Source: Saprospiraceae bacterium
Lineage (GTDB): Bacteria > Bacteroidota > Bacteroidia > Chitinophagales > Saprospiraceae
Assembly: GCA_016714085.1 (NCBI GenBank)
Contig: JADJNW010000001.1
Location: forward strand, 868,001-932,000
DNA length: 64,000 nucleotides
Direction: 5' to 3'
Of this stretch, positions 1 to 10,300 are shown one piece after another. Positions within the stretch are counted from its first letter, which is position 1; the number at the start of each line of letters is the position of its first letter. The notes under the pieces were generated by a model. That model saw only the letters and a program-made list of their open reading frames with translations, did no database searches and was not told the DNA's origin. Made by a program: the position numbers and the translations under genes.

Positions 1-1
1 G

Positions 2-589
2 TTATTGGCCGTTTCTTGTCTACTCACGTATGCGTTGGCGGTCGCCTGGGCAGAGCCTTTAGCTTCTGTTTTTCTGGTCAACAGCGTTGGTGTTATATTA
101 CAATTATTAGCAATTATTATTTTCATTATGCTCATTTGGCCAAAACGAGCGCATATTTTGGATTTATTTAATCCTATTGAAATAACGTTACTCAAAATTG
201 CTTTTTATTCATTTGTTTTTAAAATTGTCATCCAAGCATCGGTAGCAGTGCCGTTTGTGGCTAAGGCCGCTTACACCATTCGCAATTACGTGATTGGATT
301 TATTCATTTAATTTTACTTGGTGCGATTACGTTTTTTCTATTAAGTATTGCTTTTAATAATCAAATTTTATCCGGTCGAAATACTTTATCTCGAATGGGT
401 CTGTGGAGCATTATTGCAGGTTTTATCCTGAGTGAAAGTTTATTGTTCCTGCAAGGCACAATGTTTTGGGGTGCGATGGGATTTTTACCTTTTTATTATG
501 AATTATTATTCGCTGTAAGCATTCTTATTCCGCTTGGAATTGCCTTGCTGATAGGTGGGAATTTTCAAAAAAACTTTTCGATTGTATAA
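2..589 (+). CDS. integral membrane protein, C-terminal part (5' end outside window)
   Basis: The frame is open to the left edge of the window, so this is the last ~195 residues of a longer protein; a TTG at position 5 could be read as a start but nothing supports it. The visible part has about six hydrophobic segments (roughly residues 1-20, 24-44, 62-85, 95-117, 130-150 and 160-182) separated by short polar loops, so it is a polytopic inner-membrane protein. It ends with a short basic tail. I do not recognise the family and see no catalytic motif. A strong hairpin follows 11 bases after the stop, facing a convergent tRNA gene. Confidence 0.7.
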   Translation, partial: LLAVSCLLTYALAVAWAEPLASVFLVNSVGVILQLLAIIIFIMLIWPKRAHILDLFNPIEITLLKIAFYSFVFKIVIQASVAVPFVAKAAYTIRNYVIGFIHLILLGAITFFLLSIAFNNQILSGRNTLSRMGLWSIIAGFILSESLLFLQGTMFWGAMGFLPFYYELLFAVSILIPLGIALLIGGNFQKNFSIV

Positions 590-594
590 TAAAA

Positions 595-630
595 ACAAAA
601 GCCAAAAGCTTTCGCTTTTGGCTTTCTCTT
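595..630. terminator. bidirectional rho-independent terminator
   Basis: Nine-base perfect stem GCCAAAAGC (601-609) / GCTTTTGGC (614-622) with a TTTC loop. It is followed by TTTCTCTT on the plus strand and preceded by an A-rich run that gives a T tract on the minus strand. It lies between the membrane-protein gene (+) and the tRNA gene (-) and can serve both. Confidence 0.8.
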
Positions 631-632
631 CG

Positions 633-705
<73 letters not shown>

Positions 706-722
706 ATTTTTCAAATGGATTG

Positions 723-753
723 CAAAGATAGAAACAATTCATTGTTTTGTCAA
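723..753 (-). promoter_or_regulatory. Bacteroidota-type promoter for the initiator tRNA
   Basis: Read on the minus strand: TTG (753-751), 20 bases, then TATCTTTG (730-723). This matches the Bacteroidota TTG / TAnnTTTG consensus with normal spacing. The predicted start site is about 10 bases before the tRNA 5' end. Confidence 0.8.
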
Positions 754-859
754 GTTCCTGAGATGGTATTTTCTGTTTTATTTAATATGGTTTCTAAAAC
801 CATTGCTATTTCTGCAAAAAGTGTAAATTTAATCGACCGAAAAAATCTCATGACCGATT

Positions 860-3250
860 ATGCGGCGACTACTACTACTCACAATTTGCACTTTATTGCT
901 TGGAACAACGGTGGCACAGTCTATTTGTGCGGAAGGATTGTCAGAATTGATTGTCGAAATCAAAACCGACAGTTATGGCTATGAAACTTCCTGGAAACTC
1001 GAAAGCAGCACTGGAACGCTTTATGCTTCTGTAATGCCCAATTCTTACGCCAACCAAACCCTTTATCGGGATACCATTTGCTTACCGCTTGATACTTGTG
1101 TGACCTTCACGATTTTCGATGAATTCGGCGATGGTATGGGCGCTTTGGGCTATTATATGCTCGTTCTTGATGGTGATACCTTAAAGCGAGGCGCTGCATT
1201 CCGGGAGTTTGAATCGTTCTCATTTCAATGCGCGCAAGGCGAAATTTGCTCCAAAGCGATCCTTGCTACCCCTGGAGAACGCATTGCTACGTTGGAAGAT
1301 ACCTGGTATGTTTTCACCCCTGGCGCGACCGGGATTTACCGCATTTCTACCTGTGAATCAAACGATTGTGATACTAAAATCTGGATATATGACAAATGCG
1401 ATGGCATCACTGTTGCAGAAGATAACCAAAGCACCATTTTTTTCAACGATGATGAAAATCCTTGTGCGCCCCAGGCAGAAGTAAAGGGTTATTTCCAAAA
1501 AAATAAAAAATATTATATCCGGATTGGTGATAAAGCAAATGCTTGTACGAGCGACATTTGGTGGGAATTGGTATTTGAAGGGCCGGTTCGTGGTTGTATG
1601 GATCCAATGTCCTGCAATTATAATCCTTTGGCAACGATAGATGATGGTTCTTGCTTGCCACAAGGGCATTCGGGTTGCCCAGCGGGGCCTGATTTGCGCG
1701 TACGACAGGACTCGCTGCGGCGCTCTATTCGCTTGGATACGGTTCATGCCAATGATTACTGTTTGATTGAAGAAGGCTGCTTGCGGGGTTACGGCGTCCG
1801 ACAAGTAATGCGTTTTTCTACAATCATTGAAAACATTGGTGAACGGGATTATTTCATTGGCAAACCATCTTATGATAATCCTCAATTTAGTTATAATAAT
1901 TGTCATAATCATTTTCATTATGATAGCTATGCGGAATACCTTTTATTTCGGGAAGATGGTTCAGAAATTCCCCTTGGTTTCAAAAATGGTTTTTGCATTA
2001 CCGATTTTGGCTGCCCACCAGGTGTGACGCCTAAATTCAGTTGTGATAATATGGGAATTAGTGCAGGTTGCTATGATACGTATTGGTCTGATTTACAATG
2101 TCAATGGATAGATTTAACCGATGTGCCGGATGGGCGTTACACTTTTGTAGTACGAATAAACTGGAAAAACTTGCCCGATGCGCTGGGACAAATCGAGATG
2201 GACACTACCAATAATTGGGCGCAGGTTTGCTTGATTTTGGATCGCTCTTCAGGAAAATTGAAGGTAATCGCCGATGACAATTGCCAACCTTATACCGATT
2301 GCATGGGAATGCCTTATGGGAATGCTTTGCTTGATTGCACAGGCGTTTGCGCGGGCCCTGCGCTGCCGGGCGATGTGGATGAAAATGGCACCCAAACCAT
2401 GAATGACGCGCATCGCTATGTCACCTTGCTCTTGGGGCATGATATTGTACCCGGCACTTGCTTTGATCTAAATGCGGATAATAAAATCACCGTGTACGAT
2501 GCAGCTTTGCTAGCTAATTGTCTGAATTATGGTGCAGCCCACCAACATGCCGGCTATGGCGCGCATAATCATTGCCAGTTTCCGGCCGGACTTACCAATA
2601 TCAACGATACTGTTTCCCTAAGTATTCTTGATATTAATTGGGATTATCAATATGTGGACATCGGCATTCGCAATCCGGATGCAGAAGTAAATGCGTATCA
2701 ATTTGAATTACAAGGGCTTTATATCGCTTATGTAGAAAATTTGGTCACAGATGGCTCGTTTCCAATTGCGCCCCGCACCAGCATGAATGATGGCATCGTG
2801 GTCGGTATTTCTTACCAGGATTCGATGATTACTAAATCCGAATTATTTCAGCCCTTATGCCGGGTTCATTTTTTCAAGGCATATTCGGACACCATTTGCA
2901 TCAAAAGCGACGTGGAAATCGTAAACGGGAATTATGAGCGCACTATTGCTCGGCTGGAGGAAGCTTGTGTTTATTGGCAAACGACGAGTACTGCTGCAGT
3001 GCATCAACTCAAAAACGTTCGGGTTGCACCCAATCCTTTCCAGGATGAAACGGTCATTTCTTTCTATAATCCTGATCATCAGGCATTTCAGATGAAATTG
3101 ATGGATGTAAATGGCAAAATCGTGCAGCATTTTTCGGATGTCAAGGATGATGAAATTCATGTCCAATCCAAGGATTTAGCTTCTGGCATTTATTTTTTCC
3201 GATTGTGGAATGAAAGAGGCTACGCCACAGGAAAGTTGATTTTGCAATAA
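860..3250 (+). CDS. secreted lysyl-oxidase-like protein with dockerin and T9SS sorting domain
   Basis: 796 aa with an N-terminal signal peptide ending at LLGTTVAQ. Residues ~25-120 form a Cys-containing beta domain, followed by a CMDPxxCNYNP-type motif. Residues ~270-465 resemble animal lysyl oxidase: the copper site C-H-x-H-x-H at 348-353, Lys375 in FKNGFC, and GCYDTYW with Tyr408 followed by CQWIDLTDV. Lys375 and Tyr408 align with the human LOX residues that form the lysine tyrosylquinone cofactor (K320, Y355), so an amine-oxidising, cross-linking activity is plausible. Residues ~504-556 are a dockerin (GDVDENG, then FDLNADNK), followed by a cohesin-like beta domain (~570-700) and a type A T9SS tail (VAPNPF to KLILQ). 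The ATG at 860 gives a clean signal peptide. Substrate is unknown. Confidence 0.85.
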   Translation: MRRLLLLTICTLLLGTTVAQSICAEGLSELIVEIKTDSYGYETSWKLESSTGTLYASVMPNSYANQTLYRDTICLPLDTCVTFTIFDEFGDGMGALGYYMLVLDGDTLKRGAAFREFESFSFQCAQGEICSKAILATPGERIATLEDTWYVFTPGATGIYRISTCESNDCDTKIWIYDKCDGITVAEDNQSTIFFNDDENPCAPQAEVKGYFQKNKKYYIRIGDKANACTSDIWWELVFEGPVRGCMDPMSCNYNPLATIDDGSCLPQGHSGCPAGPDLRVRQDSLRRSIRLDTVHANDYCLIEEGCLRGYGVRQVMRFSTIIENIGERDYFIGKPSYDNPQFSYNNCHNHFHYDSYAEYLLFREDGSEIPLGFKNGFCITDFGCPPGVTPKFSCDNMGISAGCYDTYWSDLQCQWIDLTDVPDGRYTFVVRINWKNLPDALGQIEMDTTNNWAQVCLILDRSSGKLKVIADDNCQPYTDCMGMPYGNALLDCTGVCAGPALPGDVDENGTQTMNDAHRYVTLLLGHDIVPGTCFDLNADNKITVYDAALLANCLNYGAAHQHAGYGAHNHCQFPAGLTNINDTVSLSILDINWDYQYVDIGIRNPDAEVNAYQFELQGLYIAYVENLVTDGSFPIAPRTSMNDGIVVGISYQDSMITKSELFQPLCRVHFFKAYSDTICIKSDVEIVNGNYERTIARLEEACVYWQTTSTAAVHQLKNVRVAPNPFQDETVISFYNPDHQAFQMKLMDVNGKIVQHFSDVKDDEIHVQSKDLASGIYFFRLWNERGYATGKLILQ

Positions 3251-3325
3251 AATTAGTGGCAAGCGGCGAGCTTCAAGCTACAAGAATTAGTTTGTTTTAT
3301 AACCGAAAACGCCTTTCAGTTGTAA

Positions 3326-3358
3326 TTTGTAATAGTATCTCCAAATAGCCTATTTTTG
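3326..3358 (+). promoter_or_regulatory. promoter of the thiolase gene
   Basis: TTTG (3326-3329), 21 bases, TATTTTTG (3351-3358): a full match to the Bacteroidota consensus. The expected transcription start near 3365 lies downstream of the possible ATG at 3356, so the start at 3398 is used for the thiolase. Confidence 0.75.
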
Positions 3359-3397
3359 CGCATCAAATCGTTTAAAACCAATAAAATCGAATTTCTG

Positions 3398-4576
3398 ATG
3401 AAAGAAGTATTCATAGTTGCCGCTGTTCGCACGCCTATTGGCAGTTTCGGCGGTATGTTTGTTGATGTATCTGCCACGCAGTTGGGCAGCATCGCCATCA
3501 AGGGAGCGCTAGAAAAATCAGGATTAGATCCTAAATATGTGGATGAAGTTTTTATGGGCAATGTTTGCTCCGCCAATCTCGGCCAAGCGCCGGCCCGACA
3601 AGCCTCGCTGGGCGCAGGCATTGGTTATGATGTGCCTTGTACCACCATTAATAAAGTTTGTGCCTCTGGCATGAAATCTATTATGTTCGGAGCGCAAAGT
3701 ATTATGTTAGGATATAATAATATTGTAATAACCGGCGGTATGGAAAGCATGAGTAATGTTCCTTATTACATCCCAAATGCACGCTGGGGTTATAAATATG
3801 GCAACGGCGAAATGATAGATGGCTTAGCGAAGGATGGTTTGATCGATGCTTATGATCATAATGCGATGGGTGTTTGCGCCGATAATACTGCAAAAAAGTA
3901 TAATATTTCCCGCGAAGCACAAGACGCTTTTACCGTTCGTTCTTATAAATTGTCGGCAGAAACCACCAATAAAGGCTGGTTCAAAGATGAAATTGTGCCC
4001 GTGAGCGTGCCACAGCGCAAAGGTGATCCGATTATCATATCCGAGGATGAAGAGTATAAAAAAGTAATGTTTGATAAAATTCCGACGCTGCGCCCTGCTT
4101 TCACGAAAGACGGCACCGTAACAGCAGCCAATGCCAGCACGATCAACGATGGCGCGGCGGCGGTGATACTTGTAAGTAAAGAAAAATTGCAGGAATTAGG
4201 ATTGAAGCCTATCGCCAAAATCATTGCTTTCGCTGATGCAGAGCAAGAGCCACAATGGTTTACGACTACTCCAGCCTTAGCTGCGCCCAAAGCGCTCCAA
4301 CGTGCAGGCATGGAACTCAAGGATATTGACTATTTCGAGGTGAACGAAGCTTTTGCCGTGGTGCCAATGGTTTTTAATCAAATATTAAATATTGAGGAAG
4401 AAAAAGTAAATGTTTTGGGTGGCGCGGTTTCTATCGGTCATCCGCTGGGCGCTTCAGGTGCGCGTATCGTGACCACTTTGCATAATGTATTACATCATCA
4501 TAATGCTTCGGTAGGTATGGCGGCTATATGTAATGGTGGCGGCGGTGCTTCGGCGATTATTATTGAAAAAGTATAA
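3398..4576 (+). CDS. acetyl-CoA C-acetyltransferase (thiolase)
   Basis: 392 aa, the normal length of a biosynthetic/degradative thiolase. It condenses two acetyl-CoA to acetoacetyl-CoA or does the reverse, in the cytoplasm. All catalytic residues are visible: nucleophile Cys88 in NKVCASG, His348 in GHPLGASGA and Cys378 in CNGGGGAS, nearly the same numbering as the Zoogloea enzyme. An upstream in-frame ATG at 3356 would add 14 residues, but the promoter at 3326-3358 overlaps it and MKEVFIVAAVRTPIG is the usual N-terminus. It is monocistronic, with its own promoter and terminator. Whether it serves fatty-acid oxidation, ketogenesis or polyhydroxyalkanoate synthesis cannot be told from context; a FadH-like gene lies 20 kb away. 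Confidence 0.95.
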   Translation: MKEVFIVAAVRTPIGSFGGMFVDVSATQLGSIAIKGALEKSGLDPKYVDEVFMGNVCSANLGQAPARQASLGAGIGYDVPCTTINKVCASGMKSIMFGAQSIMLGYNNIVITGGMESMSNVPYYIPNARWGYKYGNGEMIDGLAKDGLIDAYDHNAMGVCADNTAKKYNISREAQDAFTVRSYKLSAETTNKGWFKDEIVPVSVPQRKGDPIIISEDEEYKKVMFDKIPTLRPAFTKDGTVTAANASTINDGAAAVILVSKEKLQELGLKPIAKIIAFADAEQEPQWFTTTPALAAPKALQRAGMELKDIDYFEVNEAFAVVPMVFNQILNIEEEKVNVLGGAVSIGHPLGASGARIVTTLHNVLHHHNASVGMAAICNGGGGASAIIIEKV

Positions 4577-4582
4577 TATAGC

Positions 4583-4613
4583 TGTGCCGCACTTTAAAAG
4601 TGTGGCACATTTA
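4583..4613 (+). terminator. rho-independent terminator after thiolase
   Basis: Twelve-pair stem (one G-U) 4583-4594 / 4598-4609 with a 3-base loop, followed by TTTAT. It starts 6 bases after the thiolase stop codon. Confidence 0.75.
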
Positions 4614-4705
4614 TGCTATTGGTTAAGTAATTTGTCAAACGCGATTATTCAATCCCTTGTTTTTTAATTAGAAAAAATGTATTTTGGAAGAAATTTTTAT
4701 TAGAT

Positions 4706-5338
4706 ATGACCAAAGCACAAGCAATACAGACAAAACCTGCCGATTCACTTGCCATTCCTTCCTACCTCATCAAGGAAACGCTTGATGGCGTTCCGCTTTA
4801 TTATAAAGGTTATAAAGATGTAATAAATCAAACTAAAACCCTGGAAGACATTATGGGCAGTAGTTCTTTGCAAGCAGAAATTATTTCCTGTTTATTACAA
4901 TTTCTATTCAAAAATCTTAACCTGACAAAGTATCGAGTTTATACCAACGAAATTGGCAGTCATATTAATCATAAAAATAATCTTTCGCATGACATTGCTA
5001 TTTTTGATAAAACGGTGCTCACCACCGATAAAATCAATGTGCATTATACCGATGTACCCGCCAAAATGGTGATCGAAGTAGATATTGATATTGAACCCGC
5101 ACATGAATTGGATTGGGATTATCTGACCAAAAAAACAGCAACAATCCTCGAATTCGGCACCGAAAAAGTGATCTGGATACTCACCAAATCGCAAAAAGTG
5201 ATGATCGCACAACCCAGCCAGGACTGGCTCTTGGTAGATTGGAATAAAGACATCGAACTCCTCGACGGGCACTCTTTTAATATCGGTCGCTATCTCGAAC
5301 AAGAGGGCATCCAACTCGAGCAATCTGATGAAGCTTGA
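4706..5338 (+). CDS. Uma2 family (DUF820) PD-(D/E)XK nuclease-like protein
   Basis: 210 aa. The central part, with HDIAIFDK near residue 95 and PAKMVIEVDID near 120-130, followed by a DYLTKK helix and EKVIWI strand, has the layout of the Uma2/DUF820 family, a restriction-endonuclease-like fold. The acidic D..EVD residues fit the PD-(D/E)XK core. Family members are common and often multicopy in Cyanobacteria and Bacteroidota; their cellular role is unsettled, with links to mobile elements proposed. No partner gene is adjacent. I infer the fold only; nuclease activity is not shown. Confidence 0.75.
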   Translation: MTKAQAIQTKPADSLAIPSYLIKETLDGVPLYYKGYKDVINQTKTLEDIMGSSSLQAEIISCLLQFLFKNLNLTKYRVYTNEIGSHINHKNNLSHDIAIFDKTVLTTDKINVHYTDVPAKMVIEVDIDIEPAHELDWDYLTKKTATILEFGTEKVIWILTKSQKVMIAQPSQDWLLVDWNKDIELLDGHSFNIGRYLEQEGIQLEQSDEA

Positions 5339-5580
5339 TGCTAAAAGAGGACATCTCCCCTATATAGTCTCTTTATACCCCTAAGCAATTGATTATTGAT
5401 TATTTCCCATTGGGATACCTTTGGTAAGTTATTAATTATTTTACAGTGCACTGAAAATCAATTACTTACCCTAAATAAAAATCGCATTTATTTTAGAACA
5501 AGTGCTTATAATAAATTATTTATATCATAATTTCATTTTTAGAGTTAATCATCATAATATTCATCAATAAAAAATAATAA

Positions 5581-5616
5581 ATAAAAAAGCCCCCCTTCAA
5601 AATAGAGAAGAGAGGC
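5581..5616 (-). terminator. rho-independent terminator (minus strand)
   Basis: On the minus strand GCCTCTCTT (5616-5608) pairs over nine positions, with two G-U pairs, to AAGGGGGGC (5597-5589), then TTTTTTATTTATT. No annotated gene ends here, which supports an unannotated transcript. The flank GAGAGGCCATCCCAAAAACC is shared with the porP terminator at 6242-6280. Confidence 0.6.
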
Positions 5617-6241
5617 CATCCCAAAAACCGATTTAAGTATACACTTGAAAACGGTCCTTGTGAATCACATACAATCCAATCGCCTTAACTATAAATACTC
5701 TTTGGTGCTTTCACCATGTAAAACCAAAAAAGCTTCGCATATAATGAAAGATCGATAGTCTGTTAACTTGTACGATAGTCCAGACAAATTGTTACAATCC
5801 GACTTAATAATTTACTGAAAAAATTGAAGAAGAGAATTTCTACAATCAGCCGCTGATGCAATCCCTGCAAGGGGCATCACCATTATGATATCGGATTATA
5901 ATTTGTCCTCGTTTTTCAAAACACTTTATACAGCCAAATCGCTTTAGCTGTGCGGTGTGTTGTTCGATAGCCTTTTTCAAAAAATTATTGAAATCCGAAA
6001 CCTTTATCCACTCAAAAGAGCAGATAATAAAACGAGATACTCAGTCTTTCATGGTAGGAAAATGTACGGCGGAGGGATTTGCCGAATGGTTACCATAAAT
6101 AAAGATACGTAGGTCGTTCATGGATCGCGGATTATAATCTGTTTTTTAAAAACTTTGTTCTTACAAAGATAAGGGAATAGCGCATCAAATGCATACCCTT
6201 TTTAGGGTATTTTACAAAATCTTTTCACTTCAAAAGCCTTA

Positions 6242-6280
6242 TAAATAAAAGAGCCTCCCGGCAATAAAGTGCGGAGAGGC
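6242..6280 (-). terminator. terminator downstream of the PorP/SprF gene
   Basis: Minus-strand GCCTCTC (6280-6274) pairs with GGGAGGC (6259-6253, one G-U), followed by TCTTTTATTTAT. It lies 62 bases past the stop of the PorP/SprF-like gene and ends that operon. Confidence 0.6.
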
Positions 6281-6341
6281 CATCCCAAAAACCAATTGTT
6301 AAAGGACATCTTATTCTTGAAAAAAATCCACTCGGATTTTG

Positions 6342-7286
6342 TTATTTATTGATATCTCCTTGCTTTTTTTCAAAGCTTAAAGCGAGTGTAATTTCATGTG
6401 AACCACTGTTGAATTTCTGGAAACGCTGGAAAGACACATCATAACTATAATACACATTAAAATTGGATATTCTCGCTCCTAACAAGACGCCCAACGCGCC
6501 GAGGGTACGATAAGATACGCCGGTGATCAATTGCTCATCTAAAAAGCTGGCTTTCAAGTTAATATCCACTTGTGATGGAAAATCCTTGATCTTGCGAGCC
6601 ATCATAGAAGGTTCTAATGAGAATCCCAGCCCGCTGATATTTTTGAACTCATGCCCCAGGAAGAAAGCATAATACTGCCCGGCCTGGCCGGCATCATCTA
6701 TCACACCGTCCAATCTTTCCTGTATCAAATTAGTAAATGATAAACCAATACGTGTAATATTGTTAGGATCTTGCGCCAAAGGGCGATTCATAATATGACC
6801 ATATACCCCCACAGAGGCATCGAAATTGCGTATGCCTTCGAGATTTTCATCAATTAAATTATCACCCGGTTGATAAAAATTACTGCCCGTCACCGTATTA
6901 TCAAGCATTGTTTGCTGATATGCAGCCGAGAAACCCGCCGATAATTTCAATTTGCTATCCTCATTATTCAAAAAGTGAAAAGCCCAGTTTAATTGGCCTT
7001 TCAAGCGACTCATCTGTGCAGCGGTTTCGCTAAATACGCCAACACCTACACCAAAAGTCTTGGCAATCGGGCCATTGAATTGCGCTCCGAATGTTTGCGG
7101 GGCATCGGGGAAGCCTGTCCATTGCGCGCGTGCATTGAATTGCACCTGGAAATTGCCATTAAATCCAGCTGCGGCAGGATTTAATAAAACGGGCGTGATA
7201 TGATAATGTGTAAAAATGGCTTCATCCTGCGCTTTTGCCATAGATAGAATTGCCAAAAAAGGTATGAGTAGAAGTAATTTTTTCAT
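6342..7286 (-). CDS. PorP/SprF family type IX secretion outer-membrane protein
   Basis: 314 aa with signal peptide (LAILSMAKAQ). It shows the family's hallmark N-terminus DEAIFTHYHITPVLLNPAAAG, followed by an amphipathic beta-barrel pattern to the end. PorP/SprF proteins help deliver specific T9SS cargo, usually a protein with a type B sorting domain encoded next door (SprF for SprB in Flavobacterium). Here the gene follows, by 89 bases, a 1420-aa protein with exactly such a C-terminal domain, so the two are very probably a partner-cargo pair in one minus-strand operon. Confidence 0.92.
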   Translation of the reverse strand: MKKLLLLIPFLAILSMAKAQDEAIFTHYHITPVLLNPAAAGFNGNFQVQFNARAQWTGFPDAPQTFGAQFNGPIAKTFGVGVGVFSETAAQMSRLKGQLNWAFHFLNNEDSKLKLSAGFSAAYQQTMLDNTVTGSNFYQPGDNLIDENLEGIRNFDASVGVYGHIMNRPLAQDPNNITRIGLSFTNLIQERLDGVIDDAGQAGQYYAFFLGHEFKNISGLGFSLEPSMMARKIKDFPSQVDINLKASFLDEQLITGVSYRTLGALGVLLGARISNFNVYYSYDVSFQRFQKFNSGSHEITLALSFEKKQGDINK

Positions 7287-7375
7287 ATCGGATCGGTTGA
7301 TGGTTGTGAAAAATGGGAATTTGGTGCGCCGATATTTATTGTTATTTACATCGACGCACCAAAATATTATATTTA

Positions 7376-10300
7376 TTAATCTCTCAGGATTGTCAGCGAA
7401 CCTTTGCGTTGTACTAATTTGCCGTCCACATCGGTAAATTCTATTACATAGTAGTATGGCCCTCCTGGTAACAAATCACCGCTTTGTTTCGTACCGCGCC
7501 AAGTGTTATCATAATTGTCGGTTTCAAAAACCAATTGTCCCGAACGATTATATATTTCTAAGTGATTATCAGGGAAGTTTTCGATACAATTGATTCTGAA
7601 TATATCATTCAAGCCATCGCCACCGTCTGAATTCGGCGTCATGATCACACTGGTTTCGATGCAAGGATAGCGATCGTCATCTACCAAAGCGCGCGTCATC
7701 TGAGAAGAACAACCCCGGCTATCCGTTACATTTACAAAATAAGTACCCGGGCAAAGATCGGTGATCGTCTGTTTATTTTGATTCGGGAAAGAATTCCATT
7801 GGAAGGTGTAAGGCGCAGTGCCTCCTTCTACAATAGCCGTCGCGCTACCATTGCAACCATCAGAGGCTGCTTGGGTTTCTACGTTCACTTGTACCGGCTT
7901 TGGCTCAGCCAAAGTGAAAGCATTCGTAACCGTACAGTTGTTAGCATCGGTAGCTGTAACCGTGTAAGTACCTGGCGCCAAGAAAGAGATACGCGGCCCT
8001 GTAGCAGCATTGCCCCAGGCAAATGAATAAGGCTTACCTACCGCTCCACCCAAAGCGCTTACGATGATTTCACCATCTTTACTGCCTGGGCAGGATACAT
8101 CTCTGATATTGGCGCTAATTTCAATCGTATCGGGTGGCATCACTACGATTTGTTTGCTTACGGTACAACCGATTCCGTCTGTTACAATTACTTCATAAGC
8201 GCCTACGCTCGCACCGTTCAGCACAGGCGATGTATTGCTCAAAACGGTAGTGCCACGCTTCCACTGGAAAGTGTAGCTACCGTTGCCACTGATACCCGTC
8301 GCTTCGATAATTCCATCGGCAGCATTCGGGCAGCTTACATCAAACCCATTATAGTCTGAAATAACTTCTACATTCGCTGTCAAATTGGAGGTAGAACCTA
8401 TTGTAAACTGGCGCACCAGTACATTGCCTGACTGCTCGGTTACTCTTGCAGTATAGACACCGGGAGCTACATTCACCAAGCTATCCGCTGTTGAAACAAC
8501 TTCGCCATTGGCATTGCGCCAAGAATAAGTATAAGGCATTGCGCCACCGCTAATATTTAATTTTACCTTGCCATCCGCATCCTGTGGACATTTCGCATTC
8601 GTAACCTGACCAGCTACTTTGAATGTATTCACCACAACGCCGGGGAAGGTCTGGGTACAGCCCTTGCCATCACGTACAGTTGGTACAAATGTTCCTTCGC
8701 AAAGATTGATAATTTGATTGCCTGTACCCGTATTCGGCGCATTCCATTGTACGAGATAGTTTGGATCACCGCCGGAAAGAGCAATAGTAATTCTACCTGT
8801 ACAACCAGATTCTTCGGTATCATGCACAACCGTGGTACTCGTTATTTGAATCGGGGCTGGTGCAAGGATCATTTCTGAACCGGTGATAGATACCCCTGCT
8901 CCATCAGTAATTGTAAAAATAATCGGGCCGCTAGCAAGGTTACTCCTGCTTACATTTCCGTCAGCGCTTTGCACCGTAGCACCACCAGTGAATACAACCG
9001 TATAAGGCGCTCTACCGCCTTGTATTTTGAATGTTAAAGTACCATCGTTGCCTCCAGAGCAGGTTACATCCTTTATTTGAACATTCCCATAAGAAAGTGG
9101 CACCGATTGTTCCGGCACCATAAAGCATCCGTTTTGGGTGCAACCCTTGGTATCCGTCACCGTCACGCAATATTCACCTTTAGCCAGGTTTGAAATATTA
9201 GCGGTCGTAGCGCCATTACTCCACGCATAAGTATAGCCAGGTTGGCCGCCGCCTACTGTCAGTGCAATAGCGCCATTGCTAAGACCAGCCGTAGCAGCCG
9301 TAGCCGTAGGGGTCAACACAATGGGTGAAGGCGCACCAACTTCAAAGCTATTAGAAAGTGTACAACCCTTTGAATCTGTAACAGTTACGCCATATTGGCC
9401 CACCGGCAAGTTGTTCTGTGATGAAACATTATCTGGCAAGCTACCACTCCAATTATACAAATAAGGCCCCGTTCCACCGTTTACTGCCAATGAAATACTA
9501 CCTGTATTCGTTGAAACACAATCTACATTTTTAACCGTTGGGGTAACTGCCAGCGCAGATGCAGGTTGTGTAACATTATAAGAACCTGTTGCTGTTTGGC
9601 TATTTCCAGTGTCGGTCACGGTTACACCGTATGTTCCGGCCGGAATATTGGTCAAATCCTGCGTAGTAGCACCATTGCTCCAGGTATAAGTAAAGTTACC
9701 GGAGCCGCCTTGTGGTTGCAAATCAACCGCCCCAGTAGATGTACCGAAGCAGCCTACATTGGTAACAGTTGGCTGAGGCAGCGATAAAATTGCTTGACCA
9801 ATTGTCACTGTGCCGTTTTTCAAATTGAAAGGTAATTGTTCACCATCTTTATCGGCTACTTCAATATCGGTGGGTGTATCAGCAAAGGTGATTGTCGTAG
9901 TCGTTCCATTCGATCCTGTGGCGGTAAAGCATAATTGGAAAACGACAGAGCCGTTAGGTCTGGTGACTGGCTGTAAACCTGCCTCCGTCCAGGCGACTGT
10001 AATAATTCCGGGCGTCGTAGGTTGTGGCGCATTGGGCAAGCCGAAAATCACTTGGTCGGGCAGAGTCAGACCTTGTGTCGAAACAAACGTCAGCATGCTC
10101 GGATTGTAAGAGACAGTAAAGCTAAAACCCAAGATTTGCACCATATTATCCACCATCACGTCCACACATACTTGTTGTCCTGATTGAACGGTTTTATCTG
10201 AAAGCGACAATTTGAAAGTTCCACCACCGCCGCCACCGTTGCTTATTGTGATTGTACCGTTTTTAAACATAAATGGCAAAATCGTACCATCCGATTCGCG

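Larger units (their letters stand above)
5339..6341. other. 1-kb gene-free region, possible minus-strand non-coding RNA
   Basis: No ORF of credible coding character. On the minus strand there is a TATCTTTG promoter core (6171-6164), a 20/17-base imperfect inverted repeat (5783-5802 with 5891-5907) enclosing a strong hairpin (5854-5879), and a terminator at 5616-5581. The word CGGATTATAAT recurs at 5892 and 6128, each followed by a T-rich then A-rich stretch. These suggest a ~0.5-kb minus-strand transcript. I found no match to rnpB, tmRNA or SRP RNA signatures. Confidence 0.35.

Noticed and set aside
5761..5910. CRISPR-like repeats
   Set aside because: The similar segments form an inverted pair rather than regularly spaced direct repeats, and there are no cas genes.
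5640..6200. RNase P RNA, tmRNA or SRP RNA in the gene-free region
   Set aside because: Checked both strands by eye for the rnpB P4 consensus (GAGGAAAGTCC type), the tmRNA acceptor/T-arm end and the SRP GGTCAGG-type loop; none is present.
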